The notes: generated from the sequence alone by a model not told the origin. Shown: positions 1 to 12,896, counted from the first letter of the stretch. The stretch: DNA of 64,000 bases from Micromonospora parva (GCF_000718515.1 NZ_JNZS01000021.1:62001-126000); one strand, 5' to 3'. Made by a program: numbers and translations.

Positions 1-333
1 CACGACGGCCGGGTGATCGGCGCGATCCAGTGGTACGCCGAGTCGGACCCGGACTACCGGCACGCCAGCCTGGACGTCTTCCTCGACCCGGCGGTACGCG
101 GTGCCGGCCTCGGCGGTGACGCCATCCGCACCCTGGCCCGGCACCTGATCGACGAGTACGGCCACCACCGCTTCACCATCGATCCGGCGGCGGCGAACAG
201 CGCCGCCATCCGGGCGTACGCGAAGGTCGGTTTTCGGCCGGTGGGGGTGCTGCGCCGTTACGAGCGGGGCGCGGACGGCCGCTGGCACGACGGCCTGTTG
301 ATGGACCTGCTCGCCGACGATCTCGTGGAGTGA
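1..333 (+). CDS. GNAT-family N-acetyltransferase, 5'-truncated by the window edge
   Basis: C-terminal 110 residues of a GNAT acetyltransferase, which would move an acetyl group from acetyl-CoA to an amine. The frame is open from base 1, so the true start lies outside the window. The acetyl-CoA pyrophosphate-loop signature is visible as VRGAGLGGDAIRTLA, followed by the typical ending NSAAIRAYAKVGFRPVGVLR and a final WHDGLLMDLL strand. This tail resembles RimJ/RimL and AAC(6')-like enzymes, but the acceptor cannot be read from it. The gene ends 9 bases before the convergent DUF488 gene. Family call is firm; substrate is unknown. Confidence 0.85.
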   Translation, partial: HDGRVIGAIQWYAESDPDYRHASLDVFLDPAVRGAGLGGDAIRTLARHLIDEYGHHRFTIDPAAANSAAIRAYAKVGFRPVGVLRRYERGADGRWHDGLLMDLLADDLVE

Positions 334-342
334 GTGGAAGTC

Positions 343-873
343 TCAACCGTCCCAGCACAGCTGCCCGTCGGGGAGTCTGCGGGCGCCCTCGGCGGGCTGG
401 TGAGGGCTGAGCCGCCCGTCCGGCAGCAGATGCGCCACCGGCGTCCCGTGACCGAGAACCGCGACGTCGGCGATCAGCCGGCGGTGGCAGCGCCACCACA
501 GGCTCTCGCTGCACATCACCGCGGTGCTCCGCTGGGCCGCGTCCGCCAGCACCCCGGTCAGCGCCGCGTCGAACTCCGGCGTGCGGGTGTGCGCGGCGTA
601 CGCCCGGAACGCCGCGACCTTCCACCAACTGTCCGGCTCGGGCTCCCCGGCGGGGATGTGTCGGCGTCCACCGAGGCGCGGCTCCCAGCGGTAGTCGATC
701 CCGTACTCGGGCAGCCACCGCTCAAGCTCCTCCCGCCGTACGTCCGGATTGGTGCGGCTGGCGGGGTACCGCCGCACGTCCACCACCAGGGCCACCCCGG
801 CCCCGGTCAGCAACTCCCCCAGCCGCACCCGGTCGGCTGCGCCGTGCCCGACGGTCAACAACTGCGCCACCAC
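343..873 (-). CDS. DUF488 family protein
   Basis: About 176 residues. The opening LLTVGHG, then VDVRRYPASRTNPD, later TAVMCSESLWWRCHRRLIAD and HLLPDGRL, are the hallmark blocks of DUF488, a widespread family of unknown biochemical function with a conserved Cys/His-rich block near the C-terminus (CSE..WRCHR). The start is chosen at the GTG at 873, with a second in-frame GTG at 870. An AGGGC ribosome-binding sequence lies about 10 bases upstream. The frame stays open much further upstream across the cellulase terminator, but that extension has no family similarity. Convergent with the GNAT gene. No signal peptide or membrane segment. Confidence 0.85.
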   Translation of the reverse strand: MVAQLLTVGHGAADRVRLGELLTGAGVALVVDVRRYPASRTNPDVRREELERWLPEYGIDYRWEPRLGGRRHIPAGEPEPDSWWKVAAFRAYAAHTRTPEFDAALTGVLADAAQRSTAVMCSESLWWRCHRRLIADVAVLGHGTPVAHLLPDGRLSPHQPAEGARRLPDGQLCWDG

Positions 874-990
874 GCCAAGATGCCCTGAATCGCGGCGCGT
901 TATCCCCGACCCCTCGGACGAGATCACCGGGTCGGTGCGGGCGGGCAACCGGCTGGTCCCGCCAGCGGCCGGTTTTCGGCGACAAAAGGG

Positions 991-1040
991 GATCGTGGGC
1001 GGTTGCCGTTCCGCGGCGAGAACGGCAACCACCCACGATC
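991..1040 (-). terminator. intrinsic terminator of the GH9 cellulase gene
   Basis: Two 21-base arms (991-1011 and 1020-1040) pair with a single G-U-type mismatch around an 8-base loop. Read on the minus strand, the hairpin starts 12 bases after the cellulase stop codon and is followed by CCCCTTTT, a short T run. Strong Rho-independent terminator. Confidence 0.85.
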
Positions 1041-1052
1041 TCGCGATGCGGG

Positions 1053-5115
<4,063 letters not shown>

Positions 5116-5125
5116 CCGACGAACA

Positions 5126-5167
5126 CCCACGACCGGTTCCGGACATCGCTCCGGGGCCGGTCGTGGG
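5126..5167 (+). terminator. hairpin terminator of the LPLTG protein gene
   Basis: Perfect 11-base stem CCCACGACCGG (5126-5136) with CCGGTCGTGGG (5157-5167), starting 10 bases after the stop codon. There is no long T run, which is usual for actinomycete terminators. Confidence 0.75.
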
Positions 5168-5454
5168 CGTTTCGCATGCCTCGCTCCTCCACATCGGAGG
5201 TCCCCCGGCCCGCCTTTCGTACTGACGGGTAACCAAGCCAACAACGTCACAACATTCATGCATTTCGATGAAGTGTCCGCCGTACCCGCTGTTCACGGCC
5301 CTTCGTCGCGAGTCGAACACCGGACGACTTCGGCCGGCCGGCGCCCAGCCAGACAAACGTACGGTTGCTGACCGACTACCGCGCGCGGGACAGTACCGAC
5401 CATCAGCGGTGCCGTCGACGCCGCCGCTCCCCGGTCAACCCTGAGGAGAACGCG
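5168..5454. other. intergenic region before the aldehyde dehydrogenase
   Basis: About 290 bases between the terminator and the next gene. Bases 5221-5280 are noticeably AT-richer than the surroundings and are the probable promoter area. The only clear signal is the ribosome-binding site GAGGAG at 5443-5448. No gene is supported. Confidence 0.5.
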
Positions 5455-7020
5455 ATGGCACTACGACTCGCCGACGGCACCGCCTGGACCGACATCCTGG
5501 CCCGCGCGGTGGCCGCCACCCCGGAGGCGTTCGGTCCCCAGGTCGACGGCGTCACCACACTGCACAACCTGGTCGAAGGCGAATGGCGGGCAGTCGGCCA
5601 GCCCGCCGCGGTTCGTACCCCGGTGGACAACACCGTCCTGGTCAACCTGCCCCGCCTCGACGCCGACACCGCCCGCGCCGCCGTCGCACACGCGGCCACC
5701 GCGCACCGGGCCTGGGCGCAGACCCCGCTGGCCGACCGCAAGGCCCGGGTCGCCGACGCCCTCGACTCGCTCACCGCCCACCGCGACCTGCTCGCCCTGC
5801 TGCTGGTCTGGGAGATCGGCAAGCCGTGGCGGTTGGCCTGCGCCGACGTGGACCGGGCGCTCGACGGCGTCCGCTGGTACGCGGGCGAGATCGACCGGAT
5901 GCTCGCCGACGGCCGCGAGCCGCTACCCGGCCCGGTCAGCAACATCGCCTCGTGGAACTACCCGATGAGCGTCCTGGTGCACGCCGAGCTGGTGCAGCTC
6001 CTGGCCGGCAACGCGGTCATCGCCAAGACCCCGTCCCAGGGCGGCGCGGTCTGCCTGACCGTCGCGCACGCGCTGATGCGCCGCGCCGGGCTGCCCGCCA
6101 CCCTCGTCTCCGGCAGCGGCGCCGAGCTGTCCGAGGTGCTGGTCCGGGCACCCGAGATCGGTGCGGTGGCGTTCGTCGGCGGCCGGTCCAACGGCGGCAA
6201 GGTGGCCGCCGCGCTGCTCGACAGCGACAAGCGGCACTTCATCGAGCAGGAGGGCCTCAACGCCTGGGGCATCTGGAACTTCTCCCAGTGGGACCTGCTC
6301 GCCACCCACCTGAAGAAGGGCTTCGAGTACGGCAAGCAGCGCTGCACCGCGTACCCCCGGTTCGTGGTGCAACGCGACCTGGTCGACGAGTTCCTCGACA
6401 TGTACCTGCCGGTCGTCCGCTCGGTCCGCTTCGGTCACCCGCTCGCCGTCGGCGACGACTGGGCCGCCGGTGACCCGCTGCCCGAACTGGACTTCGGTCC
6501 GCTGATCAGCGCCGCCAAGGCCGAGGAGCTGCACCGCAAGGTCGACGAGGCGATGCGGGGCGGCGCGATTCCCCTGCACCGGGGCAAGCTCACCGGCGCG
6601 CCGTTCCTCCCCGGGCAGGACACGTCCGCGTACGTGGCGCCGTCGGTGCTGCTCGCCCCGCCCGGCCGGTCCCGGCTGATGCACGCCGAACCGTTCGGGC
6701 CGGTCGACACCATCGTCGTGGTGGACACCACCGACGAGCTGCTGGCCGCCATGAACGCCTCCAACGGCGCGCTCGTCGCCTCGCTGGCCTGTGACGACAC
6801 CGACGAGGCCGGCAAGCTCGCCGTGGACCTCCAGGCGTTCAAGGTGGGCATCAACAAGCCACGCTCACGCGGCGACCGGGACGAACCGTTCGGCGGCCGG
6901 GGCGCCTCCTGGAAGGGCGCGTTCGTCGGCGGCGACCTGCTGGTGCAGGCCGTCACCGTCGGCGGCGACAGCCGGCTCTACGGCAACTTCCCCGACTACA
7001 GCAGCTACCCCGCCACCTGA
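5455..7020 (+). CDS. aldehyde dehydrogenase superfamily protein (divergent)
   Basis: 521 residues, cytosolic, NAD(P)-dependent ALDH fold. Visible blocks: the coenzyme-binding segment NIASWNYPMSVLVH and AVIAKTPSQGG (the ALDH PWN/KP equivalents), AVAFVGGRSNGGKVA (the GSTxxG-like loop), and the nucleophile Cys297 in YGKQRCTAYPR. The canonical ELGGK general-base motif is replaced by IEQEGLNAW, with Glu residues 31 and 33 positions before the Cys, so the active site is altered. The C-terminal block HAEPFGPVDTIVVVD is well kept. The ATG at 5455 has a strong GAGGAG 6 bases upstream. Single-gene unit. Substrate cannot be read; the altered motif suggests a non-standard member. Confidence 0.88.
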   Translation: MALRLADGTAWTDILARAVAATPEAFGPQVDGVTTLHNLVEGEWRAVGQPAAVRTPVDNTVLVNLPRLDADTARAAVAHAATAHRAWAQTPLADRKARVADALDSLTAHRDLLALLLVWEIGKPWRLACADVDRALDGVRWYAGEIDRMLADGREPLPGPVSNIASWNYPMSVLVHAELVQLLAGNAVIAKTPSQGGAVCLTVAHALMRRAGLPATLVSGSGAELSEVLVRAPEIGAVAFVGGRSNGGKVAAALLDSDKRHFIEQEGLNAWGIWNFSQWDLLATHLKKGFEYGKQRCTAYPRFVVQRDLVDEFLDMYLPVVRSVRFGHPLAVGDDWAAGDPLPELDFGPLISAAKAEELHRKVDEAMRGGAIPLHRGKLTGAPFLPGQDTSAYVAPSVLLAPPGRSRLMHAEPFGPVDTIVVVDTTDELLAAMNASNGALVASLACDDTDEAGKLAVDLQAFKVGINKPRSRGDRDEPFGGRGASWKGAFVGGDLLVQAVTVGGDSRLYGNFPDYSSYPAT

Positions 7021-7097
7021 CCGAGGTGCGCGGCGAGGGCCTCCGTCGACAGGCAGGGGGCTCTCGCCGCGACGTGCCGTTGGCGTACCGTCCAGTG

Positions 7098-7502
7098 ATG
7101 GCCATGATCGCGCAGCTCTCGCTGGGAGTGTCCGACGCGGACCGGGCGGGGGCATTCTGGGCCGCCGCCCTCGGCTACCGTCGACGCCCGCCCCGCCATC
7201 CCGGCGACGAGTGGATCGTGCTGGAGCCGCCGCCCGGAATGCCCGGCGCTGCCATCGCGATGGACCTCAGCGAGAGCCCGGCCGAGGAGTTCCCCCGCGT
7301 CCACCTCGACCTGGACGCCGGTGAGCGCACCCTCGACGAGGAGGTCGACAGGTTGCTGACCCTCGGCGCCCAGCGTGTCGACTGGCGGCACTACCCGACC
7401 GATCCACTCCCGACCGAGCCCCCGTACGTGGTGCTCGCCGACCCGGAGGGCAACCGGTTCTGCGTGTCGGGTCGGCGCGAACCGCCCGAGGGCCCCCGCT
7501 AG
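7098..7502 (+). CDS. VOC (glyoxalase/bleomycin-resistance fold) protein
   Basis: 134 residues with one glyoxalase-like paired beta-alpha-beta unit: the opening IAQLSLGVSDADRAGAFW and the closing VVLADPEGNRFCVS, the standard VOC ending with its metal-ligand Glu or substitute. No substrate can be assigned; close relatives are generally called glyoxalase-like domain proteins. The ATG at 7098 is preceded directly by an in-frame GTG (7095). The stop TAG lies in the palindrome CTAG, and the convergent ACT-GNAT gene uses the same four bases for its own TAG stop. Confidence 0.8.
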   Translation: MAMIAQLSLGVSDADRAGAFWAAALGYRRRPPRHPGDEWIVLEPPPGMPGAAIAMDLSESPAEEFPRVHLDLDAGERTLDEEVDRLLTLGAQRVDWRHYPTDPLPTEPPYVVLADPEGNRFCVSGRREPPEGPR

Positions 7503-8557
7503 CCGCCCGGTACGGTCACCGCGGCCGGGGCGGCGAGCGGCACCGTGCAGCTGAGCACTGTGCCGTCGCGTTCGGTGGCGGCGGGCCGGTCCAGCCGGCG
7601 CAGGGTACGCAGCATCGGTGCGTTCTCGGCCTGCACGTGCAGCACGAGCGCCGCGTAGCCGGCCGCGTCGGCGTGCCGCACCAGCCGGCGCAGCAACGCC
7701 GTGCCGAGGCCCCGCCGCTGCCAGTCGTCGCGCACCAGCAGCGCCACCTCGGCCTCGTCGCCCTCGCCGAGCAGGTTCGCCATGGCGACCACCGACTCCG
7801 CCGCGCCGTCGACGGCCACCGTCATGGCCAGCAGGGTCAACCCCCGCTCCGGCTCCAGCACCCGGCGCAGCCGGGCCGGCTGGGGCAGCGACGCTCCGCC
7901 CAGATAACGCCGCTGCCGGCTTCGCGGGGAACAACCCTCGTGCAACTCCAGAACGCCCGACAGGTCGTCCGCGCACGCCGGCCGGACGGACACCTCGGCG
8001 CCGTCGGGCAGCACCAGGGTGACCTGTTCGGCGGCCCGCCGCGCCACCGTGGCGGCCAGCTCGACAAGGGCCTGCGCCCGCGCGTACTCCGCCGGGGTGA
8101 ACGCGGGCGCCGCCCGGCCCAGCGTGAACGCGCCGCCCGCCGGATCGGCCAACGACATGCTGGTACCGGCGATGCCCCGCTCGACGCCGGTCGACGCCGG
8201 TCGCCAGCTCACCGAGTCGGCGCCGAGCAGCGTCCGCAGGGCCTCACCTGTCGAATCCGGGTCCCGCACCAGCCTGTTGGCGAGACCGAGCATCCGGGTG
8301 GGCTGGTCGACCAGGCCACGCGCCTCGCTGCGCGCCACCCAGCAGTCCCGCCCACGACCACGCTCGACGGCCGCGACCAGTTCGGCCTCGTCGAGCGTGT
8401 CCGGTGCGTCGACCAGGAAGTCGTCCACCGCGCCCTGCTCGGTGGGCTGCACCTGCACGGTGAGGATGTTGACCCCGCGCAGCGCGAGGCTGGCCGTGAG
8501 CACCGACAGGTAACCCGGCCGGTCGTCCACCGTCGCTCGGATCCGCCACAACGTCAT
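7499..8557 (-). CDS. ACT domain - GNAT acetyltransferase fusion
   Basis: 352 residues. Residues 1-75 form an ACT-like ligand-binding domain (IRATVDDRPGYLSVLTASLA and NILTVQVQPTEQGAVDDFLV). A middle region (about 80-190) contains a GAF-like helix-rich stretch ending ARAQALVELAATVARRAAEQ. The C-terminal half is a GNAT acetyltransferase with VRDDWQRRGLGTALLRRL as its acetyl-CoA loop. ACT domains usually sense amino acids, so the design suggests an acetyltransferase controlled by a small molecule. The same ACT plus middle layout recurs without GNAT in the gene at 10125-10829. The start ATG at 8557 has AAGGGAG upstream. Cytosolic. The acceptor and ligand are unknown. Confidence 0.82.
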   Translation of the reverse strand: MTLWRIRATVDDRPGYLSVLTASLALRGVNILTVQVQPTEQGAVDDFLVDAPDTLDEAELVAAVERGRGRDCWVARSEARGLVDQPTRMLGLANRLVRDPDSTGEALRTLLGADSVSWRPASTGVERGIAGTSMSLADPAGGAFTLGRAAPAFTPAEYARAQALVELAATVARRAAEQVTLVLPDGAEVSVRPACADDLSGVLELHEGCSPRSRQRRYLGGASLPQPARLRRVLEPERGLTLLAMTVAVDGAAESVVAMANLLGEGDEAEVALLVRDDWQRRGLGTALLRRLVRHADAAGYAALVLHVQAENAPMLRTLRRLDRPAATERDGTVLSCTVPLAAPAAVTVPGG

Positions 8558-8663
8558 GGTTGGCTCCCTTCACCGGGTACCACCCTCGTCTCCCGCTGTT
8601 GCCTCCCGATTGCCCGGCGGTGACGGGTAGCGCTCAGGCCGATGTCCCCGCCCGGGTGTTCCG

Positions 8664-10061
8664 CTACGCGGTGCGGCCGCGGTAGCCGATGGGGCCCTCC
8701 CCGACCCGCTGGTAGGTACCCAGGAACCCACCGTCGCCGAAGGCGACAGTGCCGTTGTTACCGCGCAGGTCCCGCCAGGCCAGCCTGGTGACCGGGCGGC
8801 CGGCCGCGGCCACCGAGAGGAGCAGGTCACCCGAGCGGTGCCACCCACCGGCCCAGCCCTCCTGGGTGGAGAAGCGCCGAGCCTCCTTGGCGACGGTGTC
8901 GCGCTGGGTCAGCCGGCCACGGAACTCCGTCGGCTCTCCGCCCGGCTGCCGCCGCCAGCCGTAGAAGGCGGCCTGCTGCTTCTCGAACGTGATCGCGTAC
9001 TCGGCGCCGGACTCGTCGGCCCAGGCCACCTGCTCGAGAACGGCCTGCTCGCCGCGGTCGATGAAGATGGTGATGTCGCCGGCGTCGCTGGCGTACCGCA
9101 GCACCGGCTCGGCGATCGCCCGCCGTTCGAGGGCCAGTCCCGCCTGGTCGTGTGCGTGCATCGGGTCGATCGTCACCCGGTACAGCCACAGCATGCTGCG
9201 GGCGTCGACACCGCTCTCGATGCGCAGCGTGTTCCGGCCGGCCGTCAACTCCTCGGCCGGCACCGCGAAGACCAGCCGTTGCGGGAGCCCGCCGCCGTTG
9301 GGGATCCGCAGCCGGTTGGCCAGTGGCCTGCCGTTGAGGCGGACGGTGAGCGGGGCGTACCCGGGCGCCCGGGAGAGCATCGACGCGAGTGCCCGGACGG
9401 CGACACAGGCCTCGCCGACGACGGCCGGGTCGGGCACGTCGAACTCCAGCTCGACCGACCCGCCGGCCCCGATGGCCAGGTGGTCGCCGGCGGCCGAGGA
9501 ACGGTCGACGCCGGTGATCGTGACGTTCCCGACGCGGGGCGGCTCGGTGCCGAAGTCGGCGTAGGTGGGGTCCATCTGGATCCCGGGCCGCCGCCCGCTC
9601 GCCGGCGCGGCAGCCGGCGACCGCAGCAGCACCTCGTAGGACCGGGCGGTCCGCTCGGCGTTGCCGTATCCGATGTTGGCGGCGCCGAAGGCCGACCGCA
9701 CCTTGCCGATGTGCAGGGCGCCCGGCCCGACCGCCGCGCGGGCGACGTAGAGCGGTTCGCCGTCAGCCTCGTGGCCCGCCGGCAGCGCGTCCGCGGGCAC
9801 CGCCCCACCGGACGCGACGCCCCAGACGCCGTGGTCCATCAGCACCTCGTACTCGTCGACGCGGACCTCCGCGCCGGCCCAGGTGGTCTTGGCGGCGCCG
9901 AAGGCCGGGCGGACCTCGCCCGGGTGCACGCCGCCACGCATCCGGACGCGGCACACCCACAGGGGCTCACCGTCCGCCGCGTACCCGTGCGGTACCGCGC
10001 CCGCCGGGATCGCGCCACCGCCGGCTGCCTCCCAGCGATATCCATCGAAAGCCAGGTCCAT
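8664..10061 (-). CDS. DM9-repeat protein with a C-terminal beta-rich region
   Basis: 465 residues, no signal peptide. Residues 1-145 contain two DM9 (DUF3421-type) repeats: each runs W.AA.GG.IPAGAVPHGYAADGEPLWVCR, then GGVHPGEVRPAFGAA, then a closing YEVL. DM9 proteins are best known from insects and molluscs, where some bind mannose; bacterial members are sparsely studied. The remaining 300 residues are beta-rich: VELEFDVPDP and LTVRLNGRPLANRLRIP look like a jelly-roll or lectin-like domain, then a closing part (ITIFIDRGEQAVLEQVAW, FYGWRRQPGG) I do not recognise. A weak ribosome-binding site makes the ATG at 10061 a likely but not certain start. It lies between two ACT-domain paralogs on the same strand. 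Confidence 0.75.
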   Translation of the reverse strand: MDLAFDGYRWEAAGGGAIPAGAVPHGYAADGEPLWVCRVRMRGGVHPGEVRPAFGAAKTTWAGAEVRVDEYEVLMDHGVWGVASGGAVPADALPAGHEADGEPLYVARAAVGPGALHIGKVRSAFGAANIGYGNAERTARSYEVLLRSPAAAPASGRRPGIQMDPTYADFGTEPPRVGNVTITGVDRSSAAGDHLAIGAGGSVELEFDVPDPAVVGEACVAVRALASMLSRAPGYAPLTVRLNGRPLANRLRIPNGGGLPQRLVFAVPAEELTAGRNTLRIESGVDARSMLWLYRVTIDPMHAHDQAGLALERRAIAEPVLRYASDAGDITIFIDRGEQAVLEQVAWADESGAEYAITFEKQQAAFYGWRRQPGGEPTEFRGRLTQRDTVAKEARRFSTQEGWAGGWHRSGDLLLSVAAAGRPVTRLAWRDLRGNNGTVAFGDGGFLGTYQRVGEGPIGYRGRTA

Positions 10062-10124
10062 TCCGGAGAGGCTAGATCAACAGGGTCGGGCCTCGCCGAC
10101 CACCCAACCCCGGTGGGTGGCGGC

Positions 10125-10829
10125 TCAGGGATTGACGGTGACCGGCGGTACGCCGACCAGGTCCAGCCGGTCCCCGAGGATCACCGCGCAGGCCCGGACG
10201 AGCTGGGAGAGCCGGTCCACCTCGGTGGTGTGGAACGCGGCGGCGCTGAGCGTGTCGCTGTGCTCCCGGGCCACCACCAGGACCAGGCCGGCCCGTCCGA
10301 ACGGCGCGACCGCGTGGTGGGTGCCGTCCGCCGTGGTCAGGGACCGGCCGCGCAGCGGCGTCACCTCGGGCAACCGCAGCGGTACGGGTGCCCGCCAACT
10401 GGCGTGCCCCACGGTCGCCCCGGGGCCACCCCCGGACCGCGAGGCCCAGTCCAGCGGGACCACCGCCGCCACCGCCCAGTCGGCCGCCAGCAGACCGGGC
10501 ACCGCGTCGACAAGGGTGGCCAGCCCGTCGGCCGGGTTGGCCGCCACCTGGGCCAGCAGCTCGGCGTCCTGGCCGGTGGTGGTGGGCGCGCCGATCGCCC
10601 GCCACACCCCGTCCACGCGGACGCCGGGGATCGCCGCCAGCCCTGCCAACAGTCCCTCCACCCGGGCGGCGCCAGGCCAGACCACAGTGAAGTCGTCCAC
10701 CGCGCGCCCGCCGAGCCGCTCCAGGACCACCACCTGGACGATGTCCGCGCCGGAGACGCCGAGCGTGCGGGCGACCTGGCCGAGGGTGCCCGGACGGTCC
10801 GGCAGGGTGACCCGAACTCGCAGCAACAT
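10125..10829 (-). CDS. ACT-domain protein, paralog of the ACT-GNAT protein
   Basis: 234 residues. The opening LLRVRVTLPDRPGTLGQVARTLG with IVQVVVLERLGGRAVDDFTV is a clear ACT domain and closely parallels the N-terminus of the ACT-GNAT protein, including the VDDF motif. The rest (about 80-234) has a GAF-like pattern (FGRAGLVLVVAREHSDTL, EVDRLSQLVRACAVILGDRLD) but no GNAT domain, so it may be a ligand sensor without an enzyme. The ATG at 10829 has GGAGGGA upstream. It is first in the minus-strand row, 63 bases before the DM9 gene. Ligand unknown. Confidence 0.75.
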   Translation of the reverse strand: MLLRVRVTLPDRPGTLGQVARTLGVSGADIVQVVVLERLGGRAVDDFTVVWPGAARVEGLLAGLAAIPGVRVDGVWRAIGAPTTTGQDAELLAQVAANPADGLATLVDAVPGLLAADWAVAAVVPLDWASRSGGGPGATVGHASWRAPVPLRLPEVTPLRGRSLTTADGTHHAVAPFGRAGLVLVVAREHSDTLSAAAFHTTEVDRLSQLVRACAVILGDRLDLVGVPPVTVNP

Positions 10830-10969
10830 GTCTGTCCCTCCGCTCGGCGGCCGGCGGCGGCCGGCAGGCTGGTCACAGCCTGGTCGTTGACCATTTCGTC
10901 CCTGTTGCAGGGGCATGTCCCGAGCGGAAATTTGCGGGTTGACGGCCGGCGAAGGGCCCGGCCGGGGCG

Positions 10970-12694
10970 CTACGGCAGCCCACCCAGGGGCAGGACCGGC
11001 GTGGAGGCGAGCTGCGCGTGGTAGTCGGCGGCGGACGTCTCCCGACCCCACTGCGGCATTCCGGTGGGCAGGTCCAGTGGGTCGGTCTCCACCTCGACGA
11101 GTGTCAACTGGGCCGGCCGTCCGTCGATGCCGGCCAGGATGGTCGCGAGTTCACCCTCGGTACGGGCCACGTGGGCGGTGAAGCCCTGCTCTCGTGCGAA
11201 CACGGCGGGCAGTTCGGTGTACCGCCAGTTGTCGATGTCGTTGTACGGCTGGTGCCGCCCGTCGACGGCCCGTTCGACCGTGTAACCGCCGTTGTTGACC
11301 ACGATGATGACCGGACGTTGGTTCGTGGCGAGCATCCGGCTGATCTCCTGCACTGTCAGTTGGAGAGATCCGTCGCCGGTCACGAGCACCGTCCGTCGAT
11401 CCGGTGCCGCCACCCCGGCACCGAAGGCGGCCGGGGTGGCGTAGCCGATCGAGCCCCAGATGGGCGGCCACACGACCGTGACGTCGGCGGGCAGTCGCAT
11501 CGTCGCCGCGCCGAAGGACGGGGTGCCGGTCTCCGGAACGAAGATGTCCCCCTCACGCAGCATGCTCTGGATCGCCGGCCAGAGCCGGGCCTGCCGGATC
11601 GGTTCGTTGTTCGACGGGTCGAGTGCGGGCGGATCGGCCGCCAGCAGCGGCGCGCGTGACCACTGCGCCGTACGGTTCGGGGCGATCTCGTGCAGGCAGC
11701 GCAGCGCCGCCGGCAGGGCCACCGGGGCGAAGCGGGTGCCCGCGACGACTGCGGCGTCCCGGTGCAGGCTGATGACCCGGTCCACCGTGATGTCGGCGGT
11801 GAACAGGCCGTCCCAGTCGAAGAACGTGGTGCCCAGACAGACGAGCGCGTCCGCGCCCTCCACGACCGCGCGGACCTCGTCGACGCTGTCACCGCCGTTG
11901 TAGACGCCCACGTAGTGGGGGTCGGACTCGTCGAGCAGTCCACGTCCCAGCGACTGTGCGGCGACCGGCCAGTTCCGTTCGGCGGCCATAGCCGTGACGG
12001 CGGCGCCGAGGTGGAAGCGGATCGGCAGGTTCCCGACGAGCATGGCGGGCCGCTCGACACCGTCGAGCAGCCGCCGGGCGGCCGTGGCGAAGGCGTCGAG
12101 CTGCCCGGCCGCCACGACCGGCTCGGGGCGGGTGAACCGTCGCCCCGGCCGGGCGATTTCGGCGTGGGCCACGTCGCCGGGCATCCGGACGTAGACCGGA
12201 CGCTGCTGCGACCAGCACTCGGTGAGCACCCGGTCGACCTCCCCCAGGGCGTTCTGCGGGGTCAGCGAGGTCTGGGCGACAGTCACCTCTCGCGCCACCC
12301 GTACCCAGTGGTCGAAATCGCCGTCGGCGAGCGAGTGGTGCATGGAGGTGTGCTGTCGCATGATCTCCTCGGTCGGACCGCCGACGATCGAGACGATGGG
12401 TACCGACTCCGCCATGGCCCCGGCCAGCGCGTTGACCGCCGACAGCTCACCGGGACCGAACGTCGTGAGGATCGCTCCGACGCCGGCGAGGCGGGCATAC
12501 CCGTCGGCGCTGAAGCCGGCGTTGAGCTCGTTGCAGCTGCCGACCCACTCGATCCCGTCGAACGCCTCGATCTGGTCGAGGAAATCCATGTTGTAGTCGC
12601 CTGGCAACCCGAAGACATGGCGCACCCCGAGGTCGTAGAGCCGGCTGAGCAACAGCTCACCCACCGTCGTCGTGCCCCCGCTCGCCTTCACCAC
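10970..12694 (-). CDS. thiamine-diphosphate-dependent 2-keto acid decarboxylase (indolepyruvate/pyruvate decarboxylase type)
   Basis: About 574 residues, cytosolic. ThDP-enzyme layout: N-terminal Pyr domain with HVFGLPGDYNMDFLDQI and the activating Glu in CNELNAGFSADGYAR, the HH pair (SMHHSLADGDFDHW) typical of pyruvate and indolepyruvate decarboxylases, a central domain, and the C-terminal PP domain with VTGDGSLQLTVQEISRM...VNNGGYTVERAV, the GDG...NN cofactor motif. The reaction is non-oxidative decarboxylation of a 2-keto acid to an aldehyde plus CO2; pyruvate, indolepyruvate or branched keto acids are all possible. The start is one of two consecutive GTG codons (12694 or 12691), with purine-rich GGAGCGACGGGGG upstream. 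Divergent from the APH gene. Family firm, substrate not. Confidence 0.88.
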   Translation of the reverse strand: MVKASGGTTTVGELLLSRLYDLGVRHVFGLPGDYNMDFLDQIEAFDGIEWVGSCNELNAGFSADGYARLAGVGAILTTFGPGELSAVNALAGAMAESVPIVSIVGGPTEEIMRQHTSMHHSLADGDFDHWVRVAREVTVAQTSLTPQNALGEVDRVLTECWSQQRPVYVRMPGDVAHAEIARPGRRFTRPEPVVAAGQLDAFATAARRLLDGVERPAMLVGNLPIRFHLGAAVTAMAAERNWPVAAQSLGRGLLDESDPHYVGVYNGGDSVDEVRAVVEGADALVCLGTTFFDWDGLFTADITVDRVISLHRDAAVVAGTRFAPVALPAALRCLHEIAPNRTAQWSRAPLLAADPPALDPSNNEPIRQARLWPAIQSMLREGDIFVPETGTPSFGAATMRLPADVTVVWPPIWGSIGYATPAAFGAGVAAPDRRTVLVTGDGSLQLTVQEISRMLATNQRPVIIVVNNGGYTVERAVDGRHQPYNDIDNWRYTELPAVFAREQGFTAHVARTEGELATILAGIDGRPAQLTLVEVETDPLDLPTGMPQWGRETSAADYHAQLASTPVLPLGGLP

Positions 12695-12861
12695 GATTGA
12701 CCCCCGTCGCTCCGGGGGCCGCCTCCGCGGCCCACCATCAAGACCATATCGGGGCGATTGCCATGAAAGGCGTGGATTGTTCCCCTTGAGACGCGCCCCC
12801 GGCGGCGGCGCTGGCCCGCGTGGCCGAAGCCCTCCCGACGAGACGTGCGGTGAATCTGACC

Positions 12862-12890
12862 TTGACAACGTGAACGGGCTGCCATCAACT
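12862..12890 (+). promoter_or_regulatory. possible promoter for a leaderless APH-ACAD transcript
   Basis: TTGACA (12862-12867), 17 bases, then TCAACT (12885-12890). The -35 is perfect, the -10 weak. The chosen ATG at 12897 is six bases beyond the -10 and has no ribosome-binding site, which would make the message leaderless. Confidence 0.35.
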
Positions 12891-12896
12891 GGTCGG

